Origin: Manis javanica
Lineage: Eukaryota > Chordata > Mammalia > Pholidota > Manidae
DNA length: 64,000 bases
NCBI RefSeq assembly: GCF_040802235.1
Contig: NC_133167.1
Location: 14,996,501-15,060,500, forward strand
Direction: 5' to 3'
Shown here: positions 1 through 10,625 of the stretch, piece after piece
Layout: each line of letters starts with the position of its first letter
Position numbering within the stretch: the stretch's first letter is position 1
Made by a program: the position numbers and the translations under genes
Notes under the pieces: model-generated
What the model saw: the letters and a program-made list of their open reading frames with translations, nothing else
What the model was told of the DNA's origin: nothing
Databases searched by the model: none

Positions 1-111
1 AAATGCATTTGGGGTAATATAACAGATTGGTTTTAGGAATAGTGTAGAGACAGCCACCAAAATATGAACTGCAAAGTTGAACTAGGGATATATATGTTTT
101 TACTGTTCTCT

Positions 112-595
112 GTTGCAGTGTAACAGACTGTGCCACAAATTACTGATTTGTTTTTTGCTACTCCCCACAATTCTCTGTATTGACTGGACTCTGAATGACT
201 CTACTGCAACTCAGTGCCTCAGCTGGGGGTGCTCTCTAGGCTGCATTCAGCAGGGGGATCAAGTCCAGGACAGCCCCACTGAATGCCTGGGGGTTGGTGG
301 GGACCACTGGAGGGCTGGAAACTCTCCTTCTGTAGCTGGTCTCTGGCAGGGTAATTGCCTTTTTGCGTAGAAGCTCAGAGCTCACCCAGAGAAAAGCAGA
401 AGTTTATCAGGCCACGTAAGACCTGGGTTGGGTCTGGCAGTCATTTCCTCCTCAGTCTATTGGTGAAAACAAGTCACAAGGCTGGCCCAGGATTAAGGGG
501 TGGGGAAATAGAGTCCATCCCTTCAGGAGAAGAGTGAGGAGCAGATACAGATGTACTTGGAGCTGGCAGCCACTTTGTAGACAGTTTACCTTAGT
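112..595 (-). mobile_element. MLT1-like MaLR LTR, antisense
   Basis: On the plus strand the left end (a GTAACAGACTG...ACAAATTAC block) matches the reverse complement of the 3' end of MLT1-type LTRs. The right part holds the family's block around 'attggtgaaaacaagtcac', 'aaggctggcccaggatt' and 'aaggggtggggaaatagag'. The element therefore lies on the minus strand. Short open frames inside it (85 and 60 codons) are by-products. It is heavily diverged and its ends are approximate. The class is fairly sure, the subfamily is not. Confidence 0.7.
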
Positions 596-1721
596 CTTGC
601 AAGCATCCTGGATCAACAGAGAGGGTTGAAATCAAGTGGTGTCTTCATGTGCAAGACAGAGCTGCAGATTCAGTTTAACTCAGGGGCAGTTGCAAAGCTC
701 TTTATTCAGGTTTTAACTGAGAAGTGAAATCAGGTTCCTTAATAGGGTAATCTGTTATTCATTATCACAGTAACATTGAAATAGGAAAATCATGTACTAT
801 TGTTTGGATTACTTATATCTTTAGTGTTTATTTTTTACATACTTATATCTTTAGTTGAATAACATAAACTTAATAAGACTACTTGATTTTAAGATGAAGT
901 AATCAGGCCTTTGGTTTGGTTGTGTCCTTTCGAAGAGTGATTTTATAATGCTTCCATTAAATCAATGCATATTTACTGAGTATCTATCATGTACACTATA
1001 GTATAACTTTTTCATTGGCACAAATGTCCCATCATGAAGTTGTATCATATAGAGAGGTCTTTTTGATAGTAACCCATGCAAGAATCATGATCCTATGTAA
1101 TCATCAAAATAGACTGAAAAATAAATATGTTGAAAAAATGGAAATGATTGCTAAAAAATGAATCAACAAAAAGTGTTATATCCAATAGCAAATACAAACA
1201 TCTTTGTGTCTTCTCAGCAGTTCAAAAAGAATTTTATCCTATGAAAGACCATGGATTTCCCAGAGACTAAAGAAAATACAGAACATAAAAGATCATCAAG
1301 GGACATGTTAAACATAATGAAACTATTTATAAGCTATAATTCTATAGCAGCAAATACTTGTAGAGTTGAACTTTTGATACCTTTAATGTGAGATACTTAA
1401 TGGCAGGTTATTATTGAAAGGTGAAACAATCATACATTAAAAAAATTGTAGCAGTGAACATTATTTTAATCCATTCCAGAGTTTAAAAAATAAATGTGTG
1501 CTTTGGGAAATGAAAGTAAGGATATGCATACAGGATAAAATAATTATTTTTACTTTACATATGAACTTTTAAGAAAAATAAAATTATTCAATATGATAGT
1601 AAAACAATCTTTTCTATAGCCATTTAAGAAAATTTTGAATCTTTATTACAGATTGAAATAGTTTTCTCTAACAAGCGAGCCCATCTCAACATTTTACAAG
1701 GGAAATTTTTTCATCTCTATT
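596..1721. other. AT-rich stretch without recognised gene
   Basis: Mostly unassigned. A direct repeat 'acttatatctttagt' occurs at 811-825 and again at 841-855 (30-bp period). Around 955-1060 a 'tttactgagtatctatcatgt' type block resembles an antisense L2 3' end but is short. No coding signal is visible. Confidence 0.5.
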
Positions 1722-1874
1722 GGGGGTCAGCAAACTACAGTCCTCAGGTCAAGTCTGTCCTGCCATGCCCACCTGTCACAGCAGACTAGTTGCTGTAAAA
1801 ACTAGGGCTAAAGGCCTGCAGAGTTGAAAATGTTTGCCATCTGACCCTTTACAGGAAAAGTTTGCCAACCTCTG
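1722..1874 (+). mobile_element. hAT/Charlie-type MER relic, internally deleted
   Basis: Begins 'gggggtcagcaaactac' and ends 'ctttacaggaaaagtttgcc' + 'aacctctg', the near-complementary ends of a non-autonomous hAT family. The central 'taaataaagttttat' block, present in the related copy at 54810-55029, is missing. Flanking octamers atctctat and atctagaa are imperfectly alike, consistent with an eroded 8-bp target duplication. Confidence 0.75.
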
Positions 1875-1978
1875 ATCTAGAATATATGACAATTTTAGAA
1901 TTTTGCTATATAGTAAAGATAAGGAGGGCTTTTAACAGAATATCATGTCATGAATGGTTCCTGTTCTATATTACAGTA

Positions 1979-2017
1979 TACTATTCTATTCTATTCTACT
2001 CAGTTTTATTCTATTCC
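1979..2017. repeat. (TTCTA)n pentanucleotide microsatellite
   Basis: Imperfect run of ctatt/ctact units between 'tacagtata' and 'ccatagcac', interrupted by 'cagtttta'. Confidence 0.85.
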
Positions 2018-2274
2018 ATAGCACAAGGTTTTAAAAAAGAATTGTTAGCATTGGAACTCTCCCCATTCCACTCCAAATAAATCTTACCTGTAATTTCTGT
2101 ATATAAAATAAAGACAGAGGCTGAGTTGCAACGGAAATTCTGACATTTAAGATGGAGGCCTTGGAGCTCTGGCAGTGACATTGTTTTGCAAGCCCTCCTC
2201 TATCCAATGAAGCCATAAAGTTTTCTGAAGAAACTCCTGGATCCCAAGATTGCTTCGGGGCTAAGTGGATATAA

Positions 2275-2435
2275 TTAATGAAATGTCAGAGCTAAAAGGA
2301 GTTGTAGCAATTGTTTTCTCTTTACAGGTGACGAAATCAAACCCGAGAGAATTGAAGTGCTTCAGGCTACGACGTATACCAGTTATTGACAGAATTAAGA
2401 AACGAGAGCAGAACCCCGTCACCTGATTTGTGACA
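2275..2435 (-). mobile_element. MIR-family SINE (MIR3/MIRc-like), antisense
   Basis: Carries in order the antisense MIR blocks: 'gagctaaaaggagttgtag', 'ctctttacaggtgacgaaa', 'gagagaattgaagtgcttc', then 'gagcagaacccc'. About 30% diverged by eye. Confidence 0.65.
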
Positions 2436-2649
2436 TACACTGCCTCTGTCCTTTCCTGCAAAGAATCACACAGGGGCCAGTCTCACTTGGTGCACGGTAA
2501 ACCTAATCAACAAATTTTTCTTATAACGTACTCCAACAGGTTCCTAAACAGATTTCTGAGCAGTGACTTAGGAAGAGATAGAGAGACACTCACACAAGAA
2601 GAGGTAGTCACATTTTAAAATAGAGGAATTCAAAGATGGGTCATTGAAA

Positions 2650-3275
2650 GTGAATTTTATTTCATTTATTTAAGTTTTTCTCAATTGAAATAGAGTTGAT
2701 AACAATATTGTATTGGTTTCAGATGTACAGCATAGTGATTCAACAATTGTATACATTACTAATTGCTCACCACAATTAAGTGTAGTTACCATCTATCAAC
2801 ATACAAATAAATTAAAATATTTTTGGCTATTACCTCTATGCTGTACTTCCATTCCCATAACTAATTTATTTTATAATTTGGCATTTGTACCTCATTATCC
2901 CCTCCACCTGTTTTACCCATTCCCCTCTCCCCTCCCCTATGGCAACCACCAGTCCATTTTCTGTGTGTCTCTGAGTCTATTTCTGTTTTGTTTGTTTATT
3001 TTGTTTTTTAGATTCCACATATAAATGAAATCATATGATATTTATCTTTCTCTGTCTGACTTATTTCACTTAGCATAATGCCCTCTAGGTCAATTCATGT
3101 TATTGCAAATGGCAAGATTTCATTCTTTTTCATGGTTGAGTAATATTCTATTGTATATATGTACCACTTCTTCTTTATCCATTCAGCTATCAACAGACAT
3201 TTAGGTTGTTTCCACATCTTTGCTATTGTAAATAATGCTCTGATAAACATAGGAATGTATATATCTACTAAAAGT
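2650..3275 (-). mobile_element. L1 3' end (L1MA-like), antisense
   Basis: Plus strand reads as the complement of an L1 3' UTR and ORF2 tail: 'gtttcagatgtacagcata', 'cacaattaagtgtagttacc', 'ggcaaccaccagtccat', 'agattccacatataaatg', 'gaaatcatatgatatttat', 'gcaaatggcaagatttcat', 'gagtaatattctattgtat', 'gctattgtaaataatgct'. 5'-truncated, so non-autonomous. The subfamily type is shared by laurasiatherian genomes. A similar but shorter copy lies at 56585-56890. Confidence 0.92.
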
Positions 3276-4274
3276 GAGTTTTAAAGGAAAGTTTTAAAAT
3301 AAACTGATGACACTGTCAAGCAATCCTCCCCTACAAATGATGTTTTAAGGTTTCCTATAGCCAAGGCTACATTAGACTATGCATTTCTATTTGTGAATTT
3401 TTTTTTCTAATTTTTGATTAAGGGAGGTGGACTAGAGTAGCCATCAGTAACTCTTCGACAGACAGAGGGGGAAGGAAAGAGCTGAGGAATGAACTATAAG
3501 GCTATAAAATTAATTTAGAAGAGGAAGTGGAGAATCATTTACTTACTTTAAATTATAAGGAGATTTAGGTAGAGAGAACTGAATTACTAAAGCAGGAATT
3601 TGGCAGGGCACTGAGGTTAAGAGGTTGAGTCTTATGACAAGAGGTGTGGGATCTCAAGTGAGGACAAGTGACCACGAACAGCTAATTAATGTCCATTTCA
3701 ATTTGTGGAAGGCAGTAGAAAATTTATTTTGGCTTCGGATTTCCTCAGCCTTGCAAAATAGATTTCTGTTTATTACACTTCCAATAATATTATTACTACT
3801 CAATGATAAAAGTTAGAAGCAAATTAGACCATTAGCCATCACTATTTGTTATATCTTTTAACAGGAAGATGCTTTTCAAGTACTATCAAAGATCTAATAG
3901 TAATTACTGAACACCTGATACCTGCATCCCTTTAATTTATTGACACTATCAATTTTAGAGATGAAAATTTGAATGAAAACTTGAGGAAACTTTAGTCGTG
4001 GGCACTCAGCTATAATGGAATAGCCTTGCTCACAAGAATTAAAGAAAGTAAGTCATTGGAACTCACATGTATCTTTATTTTCCAAGATACTGTATTTGTG
4101 TCTATATTGTTCTGTCCTTTAAAAAGGACTATTGATATTAGAAGTAAAATTGAGTCAAAATTCTTATGGATAGAAAATGGTTGGCTCTTCCTTTAAAGAA
4201 CATACGTGGGCAGAATATAACTAAGTCTTAACATACTGGAACAGGGGTGTTAAAGCCTGTAGCAAGGAAAGCAC
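3276..4274. other. Unassigned stretch
   Basis: No recognised gene. At 3930-4030 a block with 'ttgaggaaactttag' and 'gcactcagctataatgg' could be a badly decayed antisense MIR. The rest shows nothing I can name. Confidence 0.4.
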
Positions 4275-4425
4275 ATTACACCAGGAATCAGGATTCTTGG
4301 ATATGAGTTCTGATTTTACCATTCATTCACTTTATGACCTTGATTCAAAGTGCTGAATCTACCCAGAACTGGTTGTACTTGTCTGTATAATATAGGGGTT
4401 TAAAAAATAATTTTCTACACAGATG
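4275..4425 (+). mobile_element. MIR-family SINE, sense
   Basis: 'ggatatgagttctgatttta' stands for the MIR 'gggttcgaatcccggctct' block and is followed by 'ttatgaccttgattcaaag' and 'cttgtctgtataatatag', the sense order of the MIR core and 3' half. Confidence 0.6.
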
Positions 4426-4554
4426 TGACCCTCCTAATGATTATGTGATAGAACATTCTGAGAGCTCCACATTATTTTATGTAGCCCCAAAAGAACTTTA
4501 AATTTTATTGGAAAAGTTTGCTATTTCTATTAATTTTTGCTACCCCCTAGAAGT

Positions 4555-4920
4555 TTCTGAATCCTATGGACTTTAAGTTGGAAAAGACCTGAGATTATCT
4601 TCCTCAGGTGTTCTCAAATTTATCTGAATGAATTGCATCACTTGTGAAAATATTGAGTCCTGCATCCCACCTCCACAGTTTCTGGCTCAATAGGCCCTGA
4701 GTAAGATCCCAAATTTGCATTTCTGGTAAGTTCCCAAGTGATGTAAACATACTGGACCAAGGACCACATTTTGAGAATTACTGGTCTCTAACTTTTTATT
4801 TACCAGATTGGAAAACAAGCCTTGCAAAGTTAATTGAATTACTTGCTTACTCATCAAGTTAGTGACTGAACCAAGACCAGCTAAACCCTAATCTCCCAGA
4901 TGCTGAGGTCAGAGCATTTT
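4555..4920 (-). mobile_element. MIR3/MIRc-like SINE, antisense, split by MER5A
   Basis: Left part 'gactttaagttggaaaagac' + 'ctgagattatcttcct' (4560-4604) matches the antisense MIR3 start. After the insertion it resumes with 'ctaactttttatttaccag', 'ttggaaaacaagccttgca' and 'gttagtgactgaaccaaga'. The two halves are collinear, so they form one element interrupted at 4605-4784. Confidence 0.7.
4605..4784 (+). mobile_element. MER5A-like hAT element inside a MIR
   Basis: 'caggtgttctcaaattt' at the left and 'cacattttgagaattactg' at the right form the inverted ends. Between them lie 'cccacctccacagtttctgg', 'atttgcatttctggtaag' and 'ttcccaagtgatg', in MER5A order and at near full length (about 180 bp against about 189). 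A short non-autonomous DNA transposon, no coding capacity. Confidence 0.88.
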
Positions 4921-5489
4921 CTAGGATACCGCAGTTCCCCACTTTGAATTTGGGTTATGTGATACAGACTGAAAAATCCAAATGAATTTATTCCAATCCA
5001 CACTGCCACTCAGATTAGGATAAAAGGAAAGCAAGAAGTCTTTATACTTTTATGGAGAGGAATATTTTCAGTCAACAGCAAAGAGTCCAACTATCCAGTA
5101 TATTTTGTTTTTGGTTTTGTTTATTTAATTTCTGGCCTACACCTGGGCCATGTTTGCATGGCAGAGAATTAAGGCTGAAATGAAGCAAAAAAGGCAAGAC
5201 CTAATGTGAGAGAAAAGCTTCTGTCACAGCAAAGAGAGATTCAAAGAAAACAACCCAGCTTGTTTCTACTAACTTATTTTTAATATTTTCATGCTTGAGT
5301 TTTAGGTTTTTATTAATAACAAAAAACTGGGCAGGTTCTGGTTTCATGAAAGACTTTGGTATATTTGGACTCTTACTTATTAAAACAAATCTCCTAGATC
5401 TTGATTTTGCAGAGAGGAGATTTTATTCTTGACTCACCAGAATTAAGCACAGCGTGCTTCAGAGCACAGCTGAGGCAAGGCACAGAACC

Positions 5490-5620
5490 CTGGCTTCTTG
5501 TCATGCTTTCTTCATCCTCTGGAATCATCCGTTGCCTCTCCTTTTCTTCCCAGTTTGCCCAGCTACTCATCCTTCAGGACTGAGCTTAGATGCTATTTGC
5601 TGACCCTTTAAGTCTGAGCA
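5490..5620 (+). mobile_element. L2-like fragment, sense
   Basis: 'ctactcatccttcaggactg' followed by 'agcttagatgctatttgctg' matches the L2 sense segment 'ctcatccttcaagacccagc...aaatgtcacc'. Short, ends uncertain. Confidence 0.55.
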
Positions 5621-5624
5621 ACGG

Positions 5625-6155
5625 TCTTGTGGTGGGCATCCCCTAAGATGGTGCTCAATCCCCCCAGGTTCTGGTATTCCGGCCCTTGAAGAGTCTCCCT
5701 TTGAGTGCGGGATGGATTTGCTAGTAATGATTTGCTTCTAATGAATCTAATACGACAAATGCAGTTGGGTGACACTCCTCATATTGGGTTATATGAAGAC
5801 TCTGCTTTCCATCCTGCCTGCCCTCTCTTGTTAGCTCACAGCGGCCCTTAGAGGGGCCTACAGGGCAAGAAACTGAGGGGCTTCTGGCCATCAATCCTAC
5901 AGCTCAGGAGGCACTGAATCCTCCAAAAACCATCACAATCCATGTGAGTGTGCTTGGAAGTTGATTCTCTTTCTGCCAAGCCTGTGGATGAGACTAGAGC
6001 CCAGCAGCTCTGTGAGTAACCTTGACACAGGCACACAGGTAAGCTGTGCCCAGATTGCTGACCCACAGAAACTGTTAGATAATAAATATTTACTATTTTA
6101 AGCTTCAAATTTGTGGGGGTAATTTGGTGCACAGCAGTAGAAAACTATTGCAGGA
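5625..6155 (+). mobile_element. MLT1-like MaLR LTR, sense
   Basis: The 3' end 'gacccacagaaactgttag' + 'ataataaatatttactatt' + 'ttaagcttcaaatttgtggg' + 'ggtaatttggtgcacagcag' is the diagnostic MLT1-type tail with its polyadenylation signal. Upstream blocks 'ggcaagaaactgaggggctt' and 'ccatgtgagtgtgcttgga' also fit. An old solo LTR; ends approximate. Confidence 0.85.
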
Positions 6156-6204
6156 CTCGTCACATTTATTAAATCGTCCTGTTGGTCAGTGCCTTACAAA
6201 TTTT

Positions 6205-6345
6205 AAATGGTGAACTCTTAAAAATAGAGATTCCTGAACTTACCCTTCAGATAATCTGATACAATAGTTCTAGGATAAGACCCTGAAATATGTGTTTTTA
6301 AAAAAGCATTCTAGGTCATTAAAGTCTGAGGACTACACTTTTGAA
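6205..6345 (+). mobile_element. MER5A/MER5B-like hAT relic
   Basis: 'agagattcctgaacttaccc', 'agataatctgatacaatag', 'ttctaggataagaccctgaa' and 'gtctgaggactacacttt' follow the order of the second half of MER5A. The left inverted end is missing. Confidence 0.6.
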
Positions 6346-6609
6346 TACACTCTCTGATTTGGAAGCCACAGGCAACCATATATGCCTTATTCATGGCTAC
6401 CAACTTATATCTGAAATAGGGTAGATTCAAAAGAAATATAATTAAATTAATGAATACATACTGATACACAATATAGAGAAATTTGGATGGTTTTACAGAA
6501 TTTAGTTGTAAGCATAATATGAATAAGCAAATTAACTTCAATGTCCTCAGAATCCTTATGCAGTTATCATAACTTATTTTAAACTCTAGCTGCTTATGGA
6601 TGTGCACAT

Positions 6610-6720
6610 GCGAATTTCCCTTCTCCTTGAGGACAAGGATGCTGTCTTATCCTTTTTAACCATCTACTGTGACCCCAAGACACCTAGTAAAGTATCTTAG
6701 CATATATATAATTTTCAACT
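6610..6720 (+). mobile_element. L2 3' fragment, sense
   Basis: 'ctccttgaggacaaggatgc' + 'tgtcttatcctttttaacc' + 'gacacctagtaaagtatct' matches the L2 'ctccatgagggcagggac...tgtctt...cacctagcacagtgcctgg' tail. Confidence 0.6.
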
Positions 6721-6849
6721 ATGTCTGTTTATTTCTTTTTTAATTGTTGTAAAATAACCCTACAACTATATATGTTTTTAAAAATCAGGTAACTGTCTTA
6801 TCACAAGCCCAACAGTCTATCCAACATGGCGGAAAGAATATGAATTTTG

Positions 6850-7035
6850 AAATTATACATGCCTGGCTTTAATTCCCAGTTCATATATCTAATCACTGAG
6901 AGTCCTTTGGCAAATCGTATAATTCTTTGAATCTTTGTGTTCTCCCTTTTAAATGGTGGCCCGTGTTCTTGTGATATTTGAAGGAGCTAATACATAAGAA
7001 GTTTTGAATCTTGTAGATGCTTGAGTACATATCAT
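6850..7035 (+). mobile_element. MIR SINE, sense
   Basis: 'atgcctggctttaattccc' (MIR 'ctgcctgggttcgaatccc'), 'gtcctttggcaaatcgtata', 'tttgaatctttgtgttctcc' and 'gtgatatttgaaggagctaa' are in sense MIR order. Confidence 0.7.
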
Positions 7036-7090
7036 TTTAACCTAGTTTTGATATCCACCTTTTTTCTTCTGTTTTTTTTTTTTTTGCATA

Positions 7091-7520
7091 TGCTATGGGT
7101 TGAATTGTATCCCCTAAAATTTATATGTTGAAGCCTCAATACCCAGTATCCAAGAAAAGTTAGAGATGGGCCCTTTAAAGAGGTAATTATTTAAAATGAA
7201 GTTGTCAAAATGGCCTTAATCTGACTAGTGTCCTTATAAGGAGAGGAAATTCATACACACACAGGGACACCAGGGATGTGTGCACACAGAAGAAAGGCCA
7301 CGGGAGGAAGGTGCAGAAGGTGCAGAAGGTGCAGAAGGTGCAGAAGGTGCAGAAGGTGGCTATTTGCAGCCAAGGAGGGAGGCATCAGGACAAACCAACC
7401 CCACTGACACCTTGATCCTGGACATCTCGCCTCCAGAACTGTGAGAAAATAAATATCTTTTGTTTAAAACCCCTAGACTATGTTCTTTTGTTATGGAAGC
7501 CCTGGAAAGCAAAAATACAC
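7091..7520 (+). mobile_element. MLT1/MST-type MaLR LTR, sense
   Basis: Starts 'tgctatgggttgaattgtat' + 'cccctaaaatttatatgttg' + 'aagcctcaat' and ends 'cctccagaactgtgagaaaa' + 'taaatatcttttgttt' + 'gttatggaagccctgg', the canonical start and polyadenylation end of this class. A T14 run (7072-7085) lies directly upstream. Where the family has its 'ggacacagcgagaaggcgg' block, this copy carries a 9-bp minisatellite. Confidence 0.92.
7310..7354 (+). repeat. Five perfect copies of GGTGCAGAA
   Basis: Five identical tandem 9-mers, followed by GGTGGC, inside the LTR at 7091-7520. Absence of substitutions between units, against a clearly decayed LTR, indicates recent expansion or homogenisation. Confidence 0.95.
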
Positions 7521-7539
7521 TTAATACCATAATATATTT

Positions 7540-7608
7540 CCATGTTGCCATATATTCATAGTCATGATTTTGAATGATTACATAATAGTCCATTGAACTA
7601 TTTTGTCA
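7540..7608 (-). mobile_element. Possible L1 ORF2-tail scrap, antisense
   Basis: 'tgattacataatagtccatt' resembles the common antisense L1 block 'ggctgcatagtattccattg'. Only about 60 bp, so weak. Confidence 0.35.
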
Positions 7609-7609
7609 G

Positions 7610-7975
7610 GTCTGGCCTTGTTTCTAGACTGGCCCTCCCTTCCCTTTTCAGATGATAGTCGTGACGTGCATACCAGGAAGCTTACTGTTCCCTTTGGCCC
7701 AAGCACGAACCCTGACCTGCAGCAAGAGACAGCAGTCAGTCAGCTCCATTCCCCAAGCCTCAGGCGCAGGGAGAAATTCACCCTGGCAGAGGCCCCCTGC
7801 TCTCAGGCCGGCTTGGGGCCTCAGCTCTGCCTCAGTGTTCTTTGGGGTTTTTATCCTTATTACTGGGCTCTTTACTTCGTTCCTGACCTTGACACTAGCT
7901 GATGGTCCCTTAAGTCAAAGGTCAAAGAGACAACATTGTCAACTGCCCAGACAATTATAGTTCAACTTCTACTAG
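7610..7975. other. GC-richer block with nuclear-receptor-like motifs
   Basis: Higher in G+C than its flanks. Two overlapping open frames (99 and 102 codons) run through it but encode nothing recognised. At 7884-7892 TGACCTTGA is the exact complement of the ERR/NR5A monomer site TCAAGGTCA. At 7912-7924 AAGTCAAAGGTCA is 12/13 to a DR1 site. Could be a regulatory element or an unrecognised old LTR; both are inference. Confidence 0.4.
7884..7924. promoter_or_regulatory. Candidate ERR/NR5A and DR1 nuclear-receptor sites
   Basis: TCAAGGTCA on the minus strand (7884-7892) and AAGTCAAAGGTCA on the plus strand (7912-7924) lie 19 bp apart. A perfect 9-mer is expected by chance about 0.5 times in 64 kb on both strands (another occurs at 37020-37028), so only the pairing is noteworthy. 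Confidence 0.3.
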
Positions 7976-9985
7976 TCTTTTTATCCTAAACCAGGAATCA
8001 GAGAGGTATCATTCAATTATTTGGGGGGAATAAATCAGGTAGCAGCAGCCCAGAAAAAAGACTGAGGAAGCAAGTGACTGTGCTTGTTCTTATGCTGTCG
8101 GTGAGGGAGGCGGGCAGTCGGGGTGAAAGTGGGTGGAGCAACCAGGGATGAGCCTTCTAACCCTCTAATGGTGTCTCTGTGTTAGAGGTTGGAGTTCCAG
8201 GCCATGAAACACAAGGTCAGAAAATATTCCATTTCCTCAAAAAGTTAAAAAAAAAGTTGCAGACCTAGCTCAGGTTTCAGCTGCAAGCAGAGAAATTTTG
8301 ATTACAAATAAGGAAAAATATTCTGTAAAGAAGGATGGTAAAACATCCTGATATGTTCCTAGAGGGGTTGTGGAATTACTGTGATGGTCAGTCTTTAAAA
8401 TACAGAATGTTTCCTCTATTTAGGGTTGTTTAAGTTTAGTTGACCCACGCTCGAAGTGGAGAAAAAGTGGAAGACTTATTAAGAGCACATTCACCCTTGT
8501 AATTCTATGGTCCTGAATCGGCAGCCATTTCTCAGTGGGCTGACCCATTTTTAATAGTTTATATTATTTTAGGCTTACCAGCGGCTGGTTCTTAAATATG
8601 CTTCAGACTCTAAGGCTGTGCATATCAAGATTTCTGGTAACAGCTGGAAATCCACAATTATAGTTCACGGAGTACAACACTCATCTGGCAAAATCTGTAA
8701 ATAAAGCTCTAAAAGCAGATATCCCATTTATATAAACAATTTCTGAATACCACAAGATCAATTGCCACGGTAATGGAGAACTCGCTTTTCTCAATTATTT
8801 CTTTTGATATCAGAGGTAACTGTTTATTTCTTCTTGAAAGAGCAAAGAAAAAAAGAATTTAAAGACTTGGATATAAAGAGTAAAATTTATCTAAAAATGT
8901 TGTCCCGCTTTGCTCTTCCTATACCTTGAAAATTTGGTTGACTTGCCATTGTTGAAACATTATCAGAAAGAAAATTATTGCTTGGAAGGAATTTCCTACT
9001 GGAATCTATCCACTACAGGTTTATTTTAAGGAAGCTTCTGGATTAGCTGCCAGAGACTGTGAGGTCTTTCTATCTTAATGTTTTTCAAAAATATTGTTTG
9101 GAGTGCTGTAAACCAACACAGATAAAATGGCATGGTATTGAGAAATAATTTTGTGTTCACAAAAGAAAAGCAATCTAGTGCGTAAGTGGCAGGAAATAGG
9201 CACAATTTATAATTTAGAATATGAAACAATTAAAGTTTGCTTTTTAAATATCACACTTAAAAAAATTCCTCACTACTTCCCATTTTATTCCAAGCATTTA
9301 TTTGAGAGAGGATTTTGATGGAAAATACTTTAAACTGAATGAACTCTTAAGCAGTTAATGATTACAATTCTAGTGGAAGTGACATGATATATACCCACAA
9401 ATACCCCACAAGAGACATTCCAGTGACTACTTAGTATTTGTGGTGGCAGAGGGACCAGCAATTACAATGGTCAGTCACATGAAATTCCGCGCAGTGTACC
9501 ACTGGTTTAAGAATAAAGGCAAACATATTTTCTCCTTTCCTTTGTGATATTTTTACTTTTGTTTGGCTTTGAGCATGTTTAAACTAATTATTTAAGTACT
9601 TAACACAATTTAAACAAAATAAACGAACCAGAAAAAATGCAATTTGCCTATATTCGTCACACATTAGGCTTATTGGCATCAGTCACTGTCTGAATGTCCC
9701 GGGGCACAAGCAGATGTAAAATCTGATTTTAAAATCTCCCAAACAAGGTGATTGCATATTTTAGCATATACAAGAGCTGAGTGTTGAAGTAACTGACATT
9801 AGTATATAAGCAACCCCAAGTGTATCTTTACTCTTCTGTCTTGCTGCGTCTTCCCACTCTCCAGGCTCTATCGATGATTACTTTATTTACTTGACTCCAC
9901 GCTGGTATGTAAAGCACTATGCAACTTAGTTGGAAATTAAATTTAAAAACCCATGAAGCTATAAAAGAAACAAATGATTTTTTCT
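7976..9985. other. About 2 kb without recognised repeats
   Basis: No repeat family or coding frame recognised. A GC-box-like GGAGGCGGGC occurs near 8107-8116 in a G-rich patch (8100-8140). The rest is balanced-to-AT-rich mixed sequence of the kind that often contains conserved non-coding elements, but conservation cannot be judged from one sequence. Confidence 0.45.
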
Positions 9986-10310
9986 TTTTGTATCTTTTCA
10001 ATTTTTCGAGCTTCATTGAAATATAATGTGTGTGCCATATAATTCACCTGCTTAAAGTGTACAGTTCAGTGTTTTTAGTACATTCCCAGAATCGTGCAAC
10101 TATCATCACAATCAGGTTTTTTTGGTATGGTTCCCTTTTTATTTCTTTTTCTATGGAGGTGCATACAAGAAAGTGCACAAATCTTAGTGTCCAGCTTGAT
10201 GAATTGTGGCGTGTGTACACGCATGTAACCATTGCCCAGATCAAGCCAATTTTCTTTTTTTTAAATTGATATGTGACACACATACAATAAAGTTGATGTA
10301 TACCATACTT
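9986..10310 (-). mobile_element. Three stacked L1 3'-UTR pieces, antisense
   Basis: Piece 1 (about 9986-10120): 'cattgaaatataatgtgtgt', 'taaagtgtacagttcagtg', 'cagaatcgtgcaactatc'. Piece 2 (about 10140-10255): 'gtgcatacaagaaagtgcac', 'gtccagcttgatgaattg', 'attgcccagatcaag'. Piece 3 (about 10260-10310): 'taaattgatatgtgacacac'. Pieces 1 and 3 restart the same 'attgagatataattcacata' motif, so at least two insertions or a rearrangement are involved. Confidence 0.75.
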
Positions 10311-10489
10311 ACAATAAACTGCAGTAATCTCAAGTGGTAAGCTTTTGGTATGAGGGTGTGAATTGTTTAGAGGAGAGATTTGGGGCAGTTGTTCTATATG
10401 ACCATGGAGGCCTACAGAGGAAATAGACTAAAGTGGAAAGATTTATATGTGAGCCTAAGAAAAATAGTATGATGTCCTGATGACATAAT

Positions 10490-10625
10490 ACATCGCTATC
10501 ATATACTCAGGTTTTAGTTTTAGATCTGTCACCATCTATAGCTTGAATGATAAATGGCTTTACTTCTCTGGGTCTGAGTTTTCTCATTTGTAAGAAAAAG
10601 GCTTGGCCTAGAGTAGGCTTTGCAC
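10490..10625 (+). mobile_element. MIR SINE, sense
   Basis: 'tatagcttgaatgataaatg' + 'gctttacttctctgggtctg' + 'agttttctcatttgtaag' is the sense MIR 'cttaacctctctgtgcctcagtttcctcatctgta' region, diverged. Confidence 0.65.

Noticed and set aside
113-370. 85-codon frame with a hydrophobic N-terminus resembling a signal peptide
   Set aside because: It lies in an antisense MLT1-like LTR; hydrophobic starts are common in T-rich sequence.
7310-7354. CRISPR-like array
   Set aside because: The units are contiguous 9-mers with no spacers, in mammalian DNA; a minisatellite.
7603-7960. Two overlapping frames of about 100 codons in a GC-richer block
   Set aside because: Two frames open together suggest GC composition rather than coding; neither protein is recognisable.
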